Below are positions 1-6,620 of a stretch of 8,276 nt of DNA, piece by piece (positions within the stretch are counted from its first letter, which is position 1; each line of letters begins with the position of its first letter). The DNA lies in contig PLZL01000376.1 in NCBI GenBank assembly GCA_003152145.1, positions 319 through 8,594 of the forward strand, read 5' to 3'. The notes beneath the pieces were generated by a model that saw only the letters and a list, made by a program, of their open reading frames with translations, ran no database searches and was not told where the DNA came from. This stretch comes from Limisphaerales bacterium. Lineage in GTDB: Bacteria; Verrucomicrobiota; Verrucomicrobiae; Limisphaerales; UBA11358. Both the position numbers and the translations under genes were made by a program.

Positions 1-953
1 CCGCCGCAAAACGTCCGCCACGCCAGCGCCCAGCCGCGCACGGTGTTCTCGACGTGATAACCGCCGCCGCCGGCGACAAGGATGGGGCAATTCAACTTCA
101 GCACCCGCTCGACGATTTCGACGACGACGTTGTTCGTCATCCGCAAATGCGTCAGCGGGTCGCCCGCCAGAATGTCCAGGCCGAGTTCCAGCACGAGCAC
201 GTCGGGCGCAAACGCGTTTGCGAGCGGCATGGCGACGGAATCAAATGCGGTCAGAAACGCCTCATCGTAAGTTTCAGCCGGCAGCGGGACGTTGACGTTG
301 AAGCCATAGCCGGCGCCTTCGCCGATTTCATCCTCAAAACCGCCCCACGGGAAAAGCGTCTTGCCGCTCTCGTGCAGCGAAATGGTCATTACGTCCTTGC
401 GCCGGTAAAACGCCGCCTGCACGCCGTCGCCGTGGTGCGCGTCCACATCCAGATACAAAACCCGCTTGCCGGCGTCCGCCAGCTTCAGGCAGGCGAGCGC
501 CAGGTCATTGAGATAACAAAAACCGGCGGCGCGTTCGGGGAAGGCATGATGAAAACCGCCGAGCAAATTGAAGGCGACGTCCGCCTTGCCGTGGAGCAGC
601 AATTCGGCGCCGGTCAATCCGGCGCCGCACGCCCAGGCACCGCACTCAAACATGTCCTTGAACACCGGCGTGTCCGGTCCGCCGAAGCCCATGTGCAGGC
701 CCTCCACCGTCAAATCGCCGTCCGCCGCGCGTTGCATTTCCTCAAGGTAATGCGCGGGGTGAAACTGTTTCAATTCCGCGAGGGAGGCGCGGCGCGGCTC
801 GAATTCAAAACGGTTTTCATCTCCGAGCAATCCCAGCGATTTCAGCCGCAGCCGCGCCAGGCCGGCGCGCTGCGCCTTGAACGGACAATCCGGCGGGTAG
901 GTCAGCGCCTCGACTTCCGGCGAATACAAAAAGGCCAGCCTACGCTCGTTCAT
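1..953 (-). CDS. acuC: AcuC-type zinc-dependent deacetylase (arginase/HDAC fold), 3' end cut by window edge
   Basis: The first 317 residues of a class I HDAC-like amidohydrolase that removes acetyl groups from lysine side chains in the cytoplasm; in Bacillus, AcuC reactivates acetyl-CoA synthetase. The active site is complete as far as seen: His-His dyad H135-H136, GFCYLND at 144-150, DVDAHHGDGV at 169-178 (zinc ligands D171 and H173), third zinc ligand D260 in GLDILAGDPLTHL, and transition-state tyrosine Y299 in GGGGYH. GPDTPVF near residue 92 and HESGKTLFP near 194 also match AcuC rather than acetylpolyamine amidohydrolases. D260 lies in G-L-D where the family usually has G-A-D. About 60-70 residues of C-terminus should lie beyond base 1. 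The ATG at 953 was chosen because the family alignment begins there (MNERRLAFLYSP); the upstream bases show no clear Shine-Dalgarno. GC is high, unlike the neighbouring ATPase. Family certain; AcuC rather than another HDAC very likely. Confidence 0.93.
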   Translation of the reverse strand, partial: MNERRLAFLYSPEVEALTYPPDCPFKAQRAGLARLRLKSLGLLGDENRFEFEPRRASLAELKQFHPAHYLEEMQRAADGDLTVEGLHMGFGGPDTPVFKDMFECGAWACGAGLTGAELLLHGKADVAFNLLGGFHHAFPERAAGFCYLNDLALACLKLADAGKRVLYLDVDAHHGDGVQAAFYRRKDVMTISLHESGKTLFPWGGFEDEIGEGAGYGFNVNVPLPAETYDEAFLTAFDSVAMPLANAFAPDVLVLELGLDILAGDPLTHLRMTNNVVVEIVERVLKLNCPILVAGGGGYHVENTVRGWALAWRTFCG

Positions 954-1401
954 GGTCAAAACTTCGCCCGGAGGCGGAAAGGAGGGTGATGCCGCGGCGC
1001 GTGCCGCGCGCAGAAAATGGACTTTGCGCGGAGTGCCCGAAGGGCCTCCCGGCTTTGTCCGTCTCGATCTGTTTGCGTCTTGAGATCATCGCCATCCTGT
1101 CCGGTGTCGTTTCCCTTGCGGGAACCGTTTCCGGCGGCCAGTTGTGATGCCATTTCGCCCGGCGTTGAACACGTCTCCGCCACAAACTCCGCGTTGCGCC
1201 CCTGCGCAGACCCGATTTCCGGCGGTGTCCCGATCCCGGGTTGCGGGACCAGTCCGCTGATGGATTCCGGGCGGCAAATGGGCGCAACCCGTTCAAGTTT
1301 GCGGCAATAAGCTAACAACCGGGCAACAACGTGGCTCAACCGTTTTTGCTAATTGCTTGATTTTTTTTGGGCAGGCTGAACCGGCGGTTGAGCAGGGCAA
1401 C

Positions 1402-1441
1402 CGCGGCATTAGCCGCGAAAGAACACAAGGAACGCAAAAGA
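1402..1441 (+). repeat. Fragment of a dispersed intergenic repeat (GCCGCGAAAGAAC... type)
   Basis: Starts with a small hairpin CGCGGC-ATTA-GCCGCG (1402-1407 and 1412-1417) and continues with an adenine-rich run containing AACGCAAAAGAA. Its reverse complement resembles 6094-6118 (TTTTGCGTTC...CTTTCGGGGC) and, in part, 7837-7846 in this window. The same style of sequence recurs between genes in Verrucomicrobia and some other soil bacteria (from memory). It marks the left boundary zone of the lower-GC block. It is not thought to encode protein. Confidence 0.5.
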
Positions 1442-1552
1442 ACTTTGACACGACTTGAGCTGTTTGGGAAATGGCGAAAGGAAATTGTTAGCAACCCAGG
1501 CTTGCTTTTGACTCCAAAGGTTTGTAACCTGGCATTGCAGTGCGGGCGACAA

Positions 1553-1560
1553 GAGGAAAG
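1553..1560 (+). promoter_or_regulatory. Shine-Dalgarno that decides the methyltransferase start
   Basis: GAGGAAAG ends three bases before the TTG at 1564; its AGGA core is at a normal distance from that codon. The alternative in-frame GTG at 1540 has only TAACCTGGCATTGCA in front of it, with no purine-rich site. The methyltransferase is therefore more likely to start at TTG 1564. Confidence 0.6.
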
Positions 1561-1563
1561 ACA

Positions 1564-2769
1564 TTGACGACGAGACAGCGCGTAATTGTGCCTGAATCTC
1601 TGGTTTGCGCTGTGTCAAATCGCGAAAAGATTACGGGCGCACCGCACGATTTCTATCGCTACCCCGCTCGCTTCTCGCCGATTTTTGCGCGCGAAGCCAT
1701 CAAGACATTCACACAGCCGGGAGATTTTGTTCTCGATCCGTTTTGCGGTGGAGGCACGACGCTTGTGGAAGCTTTGTCGCTCGGTCGCCGCGCTGCCGGG
1801 ATGGATGTGAGTTCGCTCGCCGCTTTTCTTGCACGAACAAAGACGACGCCGATTTCAGTGCATGACAAACGAGAGATTGCCGAATGGCTCGCCGCGTTGG
1901 AAAATGGAAATCCAAGAACGAAACTGGATTCTTACGAAATTGTTGATGCCGAGATTTATTATTACCTCCGCAATCTGCCTGACGAGGCTCGCGCTTTTTT
2001 CTTCTGGATTTTCGAGCGCCTGACCGACTTGCCAAAACTGCGACAGCAAAAATTCGTCCGCCTTGTTCTGCTTGGTGTCGGGCAGTGGGGATTGGACTGT
2101 AAAAACAACGTGCCCGCAGTTTCGGAATTCAAAGCCGAGTTCTGCCAGCGTCTCAACGCCGCAACAAACGATTTTTTCGATTACCTTTCAGGCATCGCAG
2201 CCACGAACGACCTGCCGCGTTGCCGCCTTTCATCCATGTGCCGCGTGATTAACCGTTCGTCCGAAAAGTGCGATGATGACGGACGGATTCCACAGTCTTG
2301 GCTTCCCGCGAAACTTGTTCTGACTTCTCCGCCGTATCCTGGCGTCCATGTAGTTTATCACCGCTGGCAAATCATGGGACGCAAGGAAACTCCTGCTCCG
2401 TTTTGGTTGGCGAACCAGCGCGACGGCGCGGGCGAATCTCACTACCTTCTTGGCCCGCGTGACGAAGATGAACTTTTGACCTATTATGCCCGGCTCAAAT
2501 CTGTATTTTCGTCGGTTCGGACGTTGCTCGACGAAAATTCCATCGTGGTGCAACTCGTCGCGTTTTCAGACCCTGTGTGGCAATTAAAGACCTACCTCGA
2601 AGCGATGAAGGAAGCTGGCTACGTCGAATTGCAGGCAGATTGCACCACTACGGCAAAAGTGAACGGACGAATTTGGCGAGAAGTTCCCGGGCGCAAGTGG
2701 TATGCAAACAAGCGCGGTGAAATTCCTGCCAGCAAGGAAGTCATGCTTTTGCACAAGCTCGCTGTTTAG
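1564..2769 (+). CDS. DNA amino-methyltransferase with TSPPY motif (N4-cytosine or N6-adenine type)
   Basis: A 401-residue protein that probably transfers methyl from S-adenosylmethionine to an exocyclic amino group in DNA. Motif X is seen as HDFYRYPARFSP (28-39), motif I as DPFCGGGTT (58-66, SAM binding), motif II around G79-M-D81, and catalytic motif IV as TSPPY (254-258), followed by PGVHVVYHRW. TSPPY favours N4-cytosine, but this is not decisive. About 190 residues separate motifs I and IV, enough for a target-recognition region. The resulting order, X-I-insert-IV, is that of the alpha class, whereas most TSPPY enzymes have IV before I. The start is TTG 1564, supported by GAGGAAAG just upstream; GTG 1540 would add eight residues. 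It is convergent with the GHKL ATPase gene, three bases apart, and GC is close to 50%. No cognate endonuclease is adjacent. Role in a restriction-like system inferred; methyltransferase family confident. Confidence 0.88.
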   Translation: MTTRQRVIVPESLVCAVSNREKITGAPHDFYRYPARFSPIFAREAIKTFTQPGDFVLDPFCGGGTTLVEALSLGRRAAGMDVSSLAAFLARTKTTPISVHDKREIAEWLAALENGNPRTKLDSYEIVDAEIYYYLRNLPDEARAFFFWIFERLTDLPKLRQQKFVRLVLLGVGQWGLDCKNNVPAVSEFKAEFCQRLNAATNDFFDYLSGIAATNDLPRCRLSSMCRVINRSSEKCDDDGRIPQSWLPAKLVLTSPPYPGVHVVYHRWQIMGRKETPAPFWLANQRDGAGESHYLLGPRDEDELLTYYARLKSVFSSVRTLLDENSIVVQLVAFSDPVWQLKTYLEAMKEAGYVELQADCTTTAKVNGRIWREVPGRKWYANKRGEIPASKEVMLLHKLAV

Positions 2770-2772
2770 CAA

Positions 2773-5298
2773 CTATGTTGATTCGCCAGACGCCGAGCCA
2801 GCGGCTACTTTTTCTTCATCAAGCGCACCAAGCGCACCAATCATTGGCAAAAGGAATGGCGCGAGTGCTTTTGTGACGTTCGCTACCCGGCCTTCCAAAC
2901 TTTCGGTCACAAACTCTCCGCTCTCGCTCTGTGCGCCACCCGGCGTTTGATCCATTTTGTCTTGATGAATCAAGGCAAGTGTGACAAGCATCATTCCCAA
3001 CTCGAACCGCGTTTGTGCCACTTTGTCATCCTCGCCAGGTTTGAGTTCTGCTTTTAGAAAGCGTTTAAGGTGGATGTTGTCCACGTTTATGAGGAAGTCA
3101 TAAATTACAACATCTTTCTGTCCAGTAGCGGAATCTCCCCTTTCTCCGCTATCTATAATCTTAAGCGCCGTGAATTGGTCAAAGCCTTTCTTCTCCCAAT
3201 CTTCTTGGCGAACTGGTATAGGCTTTGGAATTTCAATGCCTCCCGGCATTTCGCGCTCGTCTCCACTCTCTTCTTTTGGAGGCTTTTGTCGTTGGCCGTT
3301 TCCTCCTGATGATTCCATCGCTTTCCGAAGCATGATTGAAAATTTATTTTCAAACGGCTCTATGCGTGTCGAATCGTTGACAACCGCCACGAATTCAAGT
3401 TTCTCTCCAACCCTGCAATACTCTGGAAATTTGATGCTCAAACTCGCAATGCCGTTTTGAAGGTTGACGTTGCTGCCGAAGCCGGCGTCTTTAGCTTCAT
3501 GACGTCCATCGCCGTTACGAACGAATAGCGTGAACGTGCCAGGATCAATGCTGCGGCTCAAATAGTCATTCACCACATCCGTCTCGAATGCAATACGACA
3601 TCGGGTGTTAATATGCGTTTCTCGATTTAGAGATTGACCGTAATCCTTACCCTTAAACTTGAAGAAACTCGGATAGGTTTTGCCATCAAATGGCTTGTCC
3701 TCCGAACCAGTTTTAATCTGCTTGAATGGATTGGAGGCGTGTTTCCCAAACAAAAATAGATTTGCGAGTGTCGGCGAATGCTTCAGCAAGATTTCTAAAA
3801 TATGTTCGAGCGGCTTTGAATCCTGGAGGCGTGATTCCATTTCTTCGCGACGACGACGCTCGCGAAGAGCGCGAAGACCGGTGTGGTTCTTTAGCAAGTC
3901 TTCCAGTTCTTGCTCAACTTCTTTACAAAGTTCGCCGCCGCGCAATCGATCGCGGCTATTCATGAATAACAATTCACGACCTCGCGGGCTGATTGCTGTG
4001 CAATCCACAATCACGAGAATCGAATCGGAAAGATACGACAAGCCGACTTTGTTTCGATTGAAGAAATCCGTCGTCAGGTGACCATGCGTCTGACCATTGA
4101 CTGTGAAAATGATCCCCTCATTTCTGCGGTAGGTTTTCGCTTTGTCCTTTTTGAATGCGTAGATCGTCGCCGTCATCGGCTCACCTGCACAAGTTAGCGG
4201 GCCTGACGATGGGAAGTCGGTTTCAAGATTTTCTGCTTTTCCACCTTCGTCGAGGCGAACACCAAGCCCCGTCAAGGTCGTGTCCATGCTGCCTTTGTGA
4301 CCTTTGTAACCTACGCGGCATTCGTGCAGACGAATCGGGAGCGCGAGTTCTGGCAAAAGCAATTCCAGGCGGGAAAGTAAACCACTTCCAAGGAGAATGT
4401 GTGTGCGATGACCAGGCAAAGAATACTCGTAGAGTTTGATGAGTGTGCCCCATTCAGCATCGCGGGCATAAGGTTCAGCGAGATCAGGAAAAATTGGCAT
4501 TTTGTCAGCAGCAAAAGTTAGAACGTAACCTTTCTTCTGGACTTCGTCTGAACCAACTGGTGCAAGAAAAGCATAACTGGAACTTTTTTCGTTCCCCATC
4601 GGATTTTCACGCCTGACGATGGTAAATCCCCATTCCTCATCGGTTGGGTGGTCAAAGTTTCTGTTTAGGATACGCGGACTCCGGCGGCTAAGAAGTAGCT
4701 GGAGATTTTGTTTCCCACAAAACTCCAGAACTCCAGTCCCGCCCATATTGAATTTCCCCTGAACAAACGGAATGCGAAGTTTATTTGATTTATCCAACGA
4801 AAGAAATGTATCGAGAAACTTACGCGGCGTTTGTCCTTCACCCTGGTCGGCGATTGTCAGGCAGGGGTCGCCATCCTGTGGTTTCGCTCCGGTGGCGGCG
4901 AGTGTGATGCCTTTCGCAACTTCTCGACGCATCTCATTGTCCCAGGCCTTTATTTGCCCGCCATAAATACTTTCGGCCTTGCGCCCCTCCTCAAAGAACG
5001 TGGCAACAGCATTGCGGATTGTTTGCGGCGCAGCAGACGACTCTGGATTGATTCCGCGAGCCAAACATTCGTGCATGAGGCGCGCGTCAACGGAATTGAT
5101 CAGCTTTTCGACAAGCGCGGCGTCCGGTCTATTTTGTTGGTTGCCAATTGTGCTAAAATTATTTTCTCGGTCTCCATAAAGCCGCCAAACCCGCTTGTTA
5201 TCCCAATAACCAGCGTCAATCAGAATGCGAACAACTTCTGCTTCGCTATCTGCGTGAATCAACGCAAGACAAAGTTCCCGCTTCTGATTGTTGTTCAC
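2773..5298 (-). CDS. Large GHKL (Hsp90/MutL/MORC-like) ATPase, probable defence or restriction-associated protein
   Basis: An 841-residue protein with a Bergerat ATP-binding fold near the N-terminus. The N-box reads ALVEKLINSVDA (61-72, E64 and N68), the next motif DQGEG (151-155), and the glycine loop GKFNMGGTG (181-189); a GT motif lies at 284-285 (EWGTLIKLYEY). An S5-like second half follows, with NGQTHG (401-406) and a VDCTAISPRGRELLFMNSRDRL-like stretch around 430-452. Next come a charged helix (about 475-495), a middle region of beta character (about 560-660), a Lys/Pro/Glu linker (about 665-700) and a conserved-looking tail with YDFLINVDNIHLKRFLKAEL (733-752). No nuclease motif or membrane segment is seen. 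Prokaryotic MORC/paraMORC ATPases are reported in restriction-modification neighbourhoods, which fits the convergent methyltransferase. The start is GTG 5298, preceded by AAAAAAGGCAACAA; the next Met is residue 75, inside the ATPase fold. Lies 12 bases after vapC on the same strand. Lowest GC in the window. Confidence 0.82.
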   Translation of the reverse strand: MNNNQKRELCLALIHADSEAEVVRILIDAGYWDNKRVWRLYGDRENNFSTIGNQQNRPDAALVEKLINSVDARLMHECLARGINPESSAAPQTIRNAVATFFEEGRKAESIYGGQIKAWDNEMRREVAKGITLAATGAKPQDGDPCLTIADQGEGQTPRKFLDTFLSLDKSNKLRIPFVQGKFNMGGTGVLEFCGKQNLQLLLSRRSPRILNRNFDHPTDEEWGFTIVRRENPMGNEKSSSYAFLAPVGSDEVQKKGYVLTFAADKMPIFPDLAEPYARDAEWGTLIKLYEYSLPGHRTHILLGSGLLSRLELLLPELALPIRLHECRVGYKGHKGSMDTTLTGLGVRLDEGGKAENLETDFPSSGPLTCAGEPMTATIYAFKKDKAKTYRRNEGIIFTVNGQTHGHLTTDFFNRNKVGLSYLSDSILVIVDCTAISPRGRELLFMNSRDRLRGGELCKEVEQELEDLLKNHTGLRALRERRRREEMESRLQDSKPLEHILEILLKHSPTLANLFLFGKHASNPFKQIKTGSEDKPFDGKTYPSFFKFKGKDYGQSLNRETHINTRCRIAFETDVVNDYLSRSIDPGTFTLFVRNGDGRHEAKDAGFGSNVNLQNGIASLSIKFPEYCRVGEKLEFVAVVNDSTRIEPFENKFSIMLRKAMESSGGNGQRQKPPKEESGDEREMPGGIEIPKPIPVRQEDWEKKGFDQFTALKIIDSGERGDSATGQKDVVIYDFLINVDNIHLKRFLKAELKPGEDDKVAQTRFELGMMLVTLALIHQDKMDQTPGGAQSESGEFVTESLEGRVANVTKALAPFLLPMIGALGALDEEKVAAGSASGEST

Positions 5299-5310
5299 TT
5301 GTTGCCTTTT

Positions 5311-5712
5311 TTATTTCAGCCAGTTGATTTTGATTTCCTTTTCCAGCGGTTTGAATTCCTGGTCGCCGGTGACGAGTTCGGTTTTTCTTTCCTTGGCCAG
5401 CGCGGCGGCAAAGGCGTCGGCCAGGCTCATTTTGAACCGGGCTTTGTAATCGGCGGCAAGGTCGGCCAATTGGCGGGTCGCGGGGTGAAATTCAATGGGC
5501 AGGCTGGTCAGGATGTCGGCAGCCCGGTTCCATTCGTCCGAGCCGTCTTTTTTGAGCAGCGTGTATTTCACCTCGGCGTAGTTCACTTCGGTCATTTGCA
5601 GCGGCCGGTCGGCGCTGGCGGCCTTGTGCAGCAAATCTTTGACGTGGGCGGCGCCCTCTTCGCCACGAAAAAAAGCCAGCAGCGCGTGCGAGTCGAGAAC
5701 GGCGGCGGCCAT
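5311..5712 (-). CDS. vapC: PIN-domain ribonuclease toxin, VapC family
   Basis: A 133-residue single PIN domain, the normal VapC length. The metal-binding acidic residues are in place: D7 (VLDSHALLAFF), E47 (TEVNYAEV), D99 (SLADAFAAALA) and D117 (VTGDQEF). VapC toxins cleave RNA, usually tRNA or rRNA, and are held inactive by the partner antitoxin. The ATG at 5712 directly abuts the vapB stop (TAA then ATG, no gap), so translation is probably coupled. The last residues, KEIKINWLK, are encoded by a sequence repeated twice more in this window (6205-6268 and 7006-7024) without the rest of the gene. The GHKL ATPase gene starts 12 bases after the stop, so the three genes may be one transcript. GC is about 63% in a sampled row, unlike the ATPase gene, which suggests separate histories. 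Confidence 0.92.
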   Translation of the reverse strand: MAAAVLDSHALLAFFRGEEGAAHVKDLLHKAASADRPLQMTEVNYAEVKYTLLKKDGSDEWNRAADILTSLPIEFHPATRQLADLAADYKARFKMSLADAFAAALAKERKTELVTGDQEFKPLEKEIKINWLK

Positions 5713-5979
5713 TTACTTGTCCTCCAGTTCCTGCTCCTCGCGTTTGTGCTCTGCCCACTCCTCCGCAAAAGGCTTGTCGCCAGGTTTTCGTTTGAGCAGG
5801 CCGTAGCCTCGCTCAATCGCCCAGCGGGTGACGGGTTTGAGTAGAATGCCGTCGGTGGTGGCCTCCACGATGGCCTTCGTGCCATTCTCAATGTGGAATT
5901 GTTTGCGCAGCCGCCGGGGGATGACGACCTGGCCTTTGACCGAGAAATAAACCGATTCGGCTTTTGTTGCTACAATCAT
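5713..5979 (-). CDS. vapB: AbrB/SpoVT-fold antitoxin, VapB family
   Basis: An 88-residue antitoxin. Residues 10-51 (VYFSVKGQVVIPRRLRKQFHI... ILLKPVT) form the swapped-hairpin AbrB DNA-binding domain, recognisable by KGQVVIPRRLR and the following G-T-K. The C-terminal part, from about W53, is charged (KPFAEEWAEHKREEQELEDK) and is the expected toxin-wrapping tail. It should neutralise the adjoining VapC and, with it, repress its own promoter. The ATG at 5979 is preceded by AGGA with a seven-base spacer, a good ribosome site. A perfect 17-base palindrome lies 31 bases upstream of the start (6011-6027), suited to be the operator. A second AbrB antitoxin lies at 6955-7287 and is clearly different in sequence, so the two are not a recent duplication. 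Confidence 0.9.
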   Translation of the reverse strand: MIVATKAESVYFSVKGQVVIPRRLRKQFHIENGTKAIVEATTDGILLKPVTRWAIERGYGLLKRKPGDKPFAEEWAEHKREEQELEDK

Positions 5980-6010
5980 GTTAAAATCCTACACAAAATG
6001 AAAAGTAAGT

Positions 6011-6027
6011 CAACAAATTATTTGTTG
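6011..6027. promoter_or_regulatory. Perfect palindrome, probable VapB/VapBC operator
   Basis: CAACAAAT-T-ATTTGTTG has two perfect 8-base arms around a single base, 31 bases upstream of the vapB ATG. On the minus strand TTGACT followed after 16 bases by TAGGAT is a possible promoter starting at its edge, although TAGGAT also overlaps the ribosome site. AbrB-fold antitoxins bind such palindromes as dimers. The operator role is inferred from position and symmetry. Confidence 0.65.
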
Positions 6028-6031
6028 GAAG

Positions 6032-6041
6032 TTATTCACAA
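6032..6041 (-). promoter_or_regulatory. Decamer TTGTGAATAA shared by two antitoxin promoters
   Basis: Read on the minus strand, TTGTGAATAA lies four bases upstream of the vapB palindrome. The same ten bases stand four bases upstream of the palindrome of the orphan antitoxin (7343-7352). The shared spacing suggests a common promoter element, with TTGTGA as a possible -35. On the plus strand it reads TTATTCACAA, which contains a DnaA-box consensus match. Function not established. Confidence 0.4.
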
Positions 6042-6072
6042 GGTTTCCGCAGGGATTGACTGGCGGTAATCC

Positions 6073-6147
6073 GTGGAATTCGTGTCAGAACTTTTGCGTT
6101 CTCTGCGCTCTTTCGGGGCAAAAAATCCGTGTCCACCCGTGGTTAAA
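6073..6147 (+). repeat. Dispersed intergenic repeat, nearly complete copy
   Basis: Begins GTGGAATTCGTGTCA, passes through TTTTGCGTTC and CTTTCGGGGC, and ends with AAAAATCCGTGTCCACCC and GGTTAAA. The first 15 bases recur exactly at 7658-7672, and the block from GGCAAAAAATCC to CCACCC recurs exactly in 7844-7865. It sits in the gap between vapB and the vapC relic. Sequences of this kind are common between genes in Verrucomicrobia (from memory). No protein-coding role is likely. Confidence 0.65.
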
Positions 6148-6170
6148 AAAATCCGACACCTCACCCTTAA

Positions 6171-6199
6171 TCCCTCTCCCCAATCGAGGCGGAGAGGGA
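6171..6199. repeat. Inverted repeat TCCCTCTCC/GGAGAGGGA
   Basis: Perfect 9-base arms (6171-6179 and 6191-6199) around 11 bases, next to CACCCTTAATCCC. It belongs to a widespread hairpin-forming intergenic repeat style. It lies just past the end of the higBA/vapC-relic unit on the minus strand and could reduce read-through into vapB, but there is no T-tract on that strand, so a classical terminator is not supported. Confidence 0.55.
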
Positions 6200-6202
6200 G
6201 AT

Positions 6203-6268
6203 TCATTTCAGCCAGTTGATTTTGATTTCCTTTTCGAGCGCCTTGAATTCCGGGTCGCCGCTGACGAG
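6203..6268 (-). pseudogene. 3' remnant of a second vapC gene
   Basis: Read on the minus strand this encodes LVSGDPEFKALEKEIKINWLK and a TGA stop, that is, the last fifth of a PIN toxin from the fourth acidic residue (SGD) to the C-terminus. Bases 6205-6268 match the end of the intact vapC (5313-5376) at 59 of 64 positions, with the first 31 identical. No start or upstream PIN sequence remains; higA ends five bases before it. It is therefore a relic brought or left by recombination. Two of the five differences change Q-to-P and P-to-A like residues, so it came from a related rather than identical vapC. Confidence 0.8.
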
Positions 6269-6272
6269 ATTA

Positions 6273-6620
6273 TCATTTCCTGCCGATGCGGTAAGGAATT
6301 TTGGCTTCCGACAGGATCATGGGTTCGGTTTCTCCCTTCGGAGCGAGGGTGACGCGGACGGTGACGCCGAGAACTTCCGCCACGCGGCGCAACATGCTCA
6401 ACGAGTGGCCTTCGTAGGACGGCGATTCGAGCCGGCTGATCTGCTGCTGCGAGGTATGGAGTTTGCGCGCGAGGTCGCGTTGGGAAAGGCCGGCCTTTTC
6501 GCGCAGCGCCGCAAGCTGCAAGGCCACGTCCCACGCCTCGCCCGCTCTTTCAAACCGCTCGGCAAAGTCGGGGTCTTTCAGTTGTTCTTCCAGATAAAGG
6601 TCAAAGTTGGTCTTTTTCAT
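6273..6620 (-). CDS. higA: XRE-family helix-turn-helix antitoxin, HigA-like
   Basis: A 115-residue protein with a classic Cro/C1 helix-turn-helix at about 35-88: LAALREKAGLSQRDLARKLHTSQQQISRLES, then MLRRVAEVLGVTVRVTL. The N-terminal 30 residues (MKKTNFDLYLEEQLKDPDFAERF) are typical of HigA-like antitoxins paired with Gp49-type toxins. It should neutralise the HigB-like toxin encoded just upstream and repress the shared promoter. Its ATG overlaps the higB stop codon by four bases (ATGA), which implies translational coupling. The palindrome at 6979-6996 is the likely binding site. After its TGA the sequence runs almost directly into the vapC relic at 6268. Confidence 0.9.
   Translation of the reverse strand: MKKTNFDLYLEEQLKDPDFAERFERAGEAWDVALQLAALREKAGLSQRDLARKLHTSQQQISRLESPSYEGHSLSMLRRVAEVLGVTVRVTLAPKGETEPMILSEAKIPYRIGRK

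Larger units (their letters stand above)
954..1563. other. Non-coding stretch between acuC and the methyltransferase gene
   Basis: I find no convincing gene here. The open frames in 954-1340 on both strands are frame-mixed, rich in Arg, Pro and Ser, and show no recognisable domain. The GC-rich part (to about 1310) contains a weak inverted repeat GTCCCG/CGGGAC (1227-1232 and 1244-1249). Composition drops abruptly after about 1310. A 9-base inverted repeat GCTCAACCG/CGGTTGAGC (1334-1342 and 1385-1393, 42-base loop) spans a run of eight T. A dispersed-repeat fragment follows at 1402-1441. The methyltransferase promoter should lie in 1440-1550; TTGACA at 1445-1450 and TTGACT at 1508-1513 are -35-like, but neither has a good -10 at normal spacing. 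Promoters of acuC should also lie here, in the opposite direction; none is clear. Confidence 0.6.

Noticed and set aside
54..989. Long plus-strand open frame of 311 residues
   Set aside because: It lies antisense to acuC, whose minus-strand frame has a full set of HDAC motifs. The plus-strand translation is rich in Arg, Gln and Val with no domain; it is a by-product of high GC.
940..1339. Minus-strand and plus-strand open frames of 97-127 residues upstream of acuC
   Set aside because: Several overlapping frames with biased composition, no domain, no ribosome site and no continuity with acuC. Possibly a decayed gene, but nothing identifies it.
1540..1563. GTG at 1540 as the methyltransferase start
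   Set aside because: No Shine-Dalgarno precedes it, whereas TTG 1564 follows GAGGAAAG at normal spacing. The eight extra residues add no conserved sequence.
1367..1567. Plus-strand open frame of 66 residues before the methyltransferase
   Set aside because: It starts within the repeat-rich zone, covers the dispersed-repeat fragment, overlaps the ribosome site of the methyltransferase and has no recognisable features.
2773..5298. Mismatch-repair MutL or a histidine kinase as the identity of the GHKL protein
   Set aside because: No MutL C-terminal endonuclease motif and no kinase dimerisation/phospho-acceptor or sensor domain is seen. The NGQTHG and SRDRL-like segments and the length fit the MORC/paraMORC-like class better.
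4831..5844. Plus-strand open frame of 337 residues
   Set aside because: It runs antisense to the ATPase N-terminus, vapC and vapB, all of which have clear domain motifs on the minus strand.
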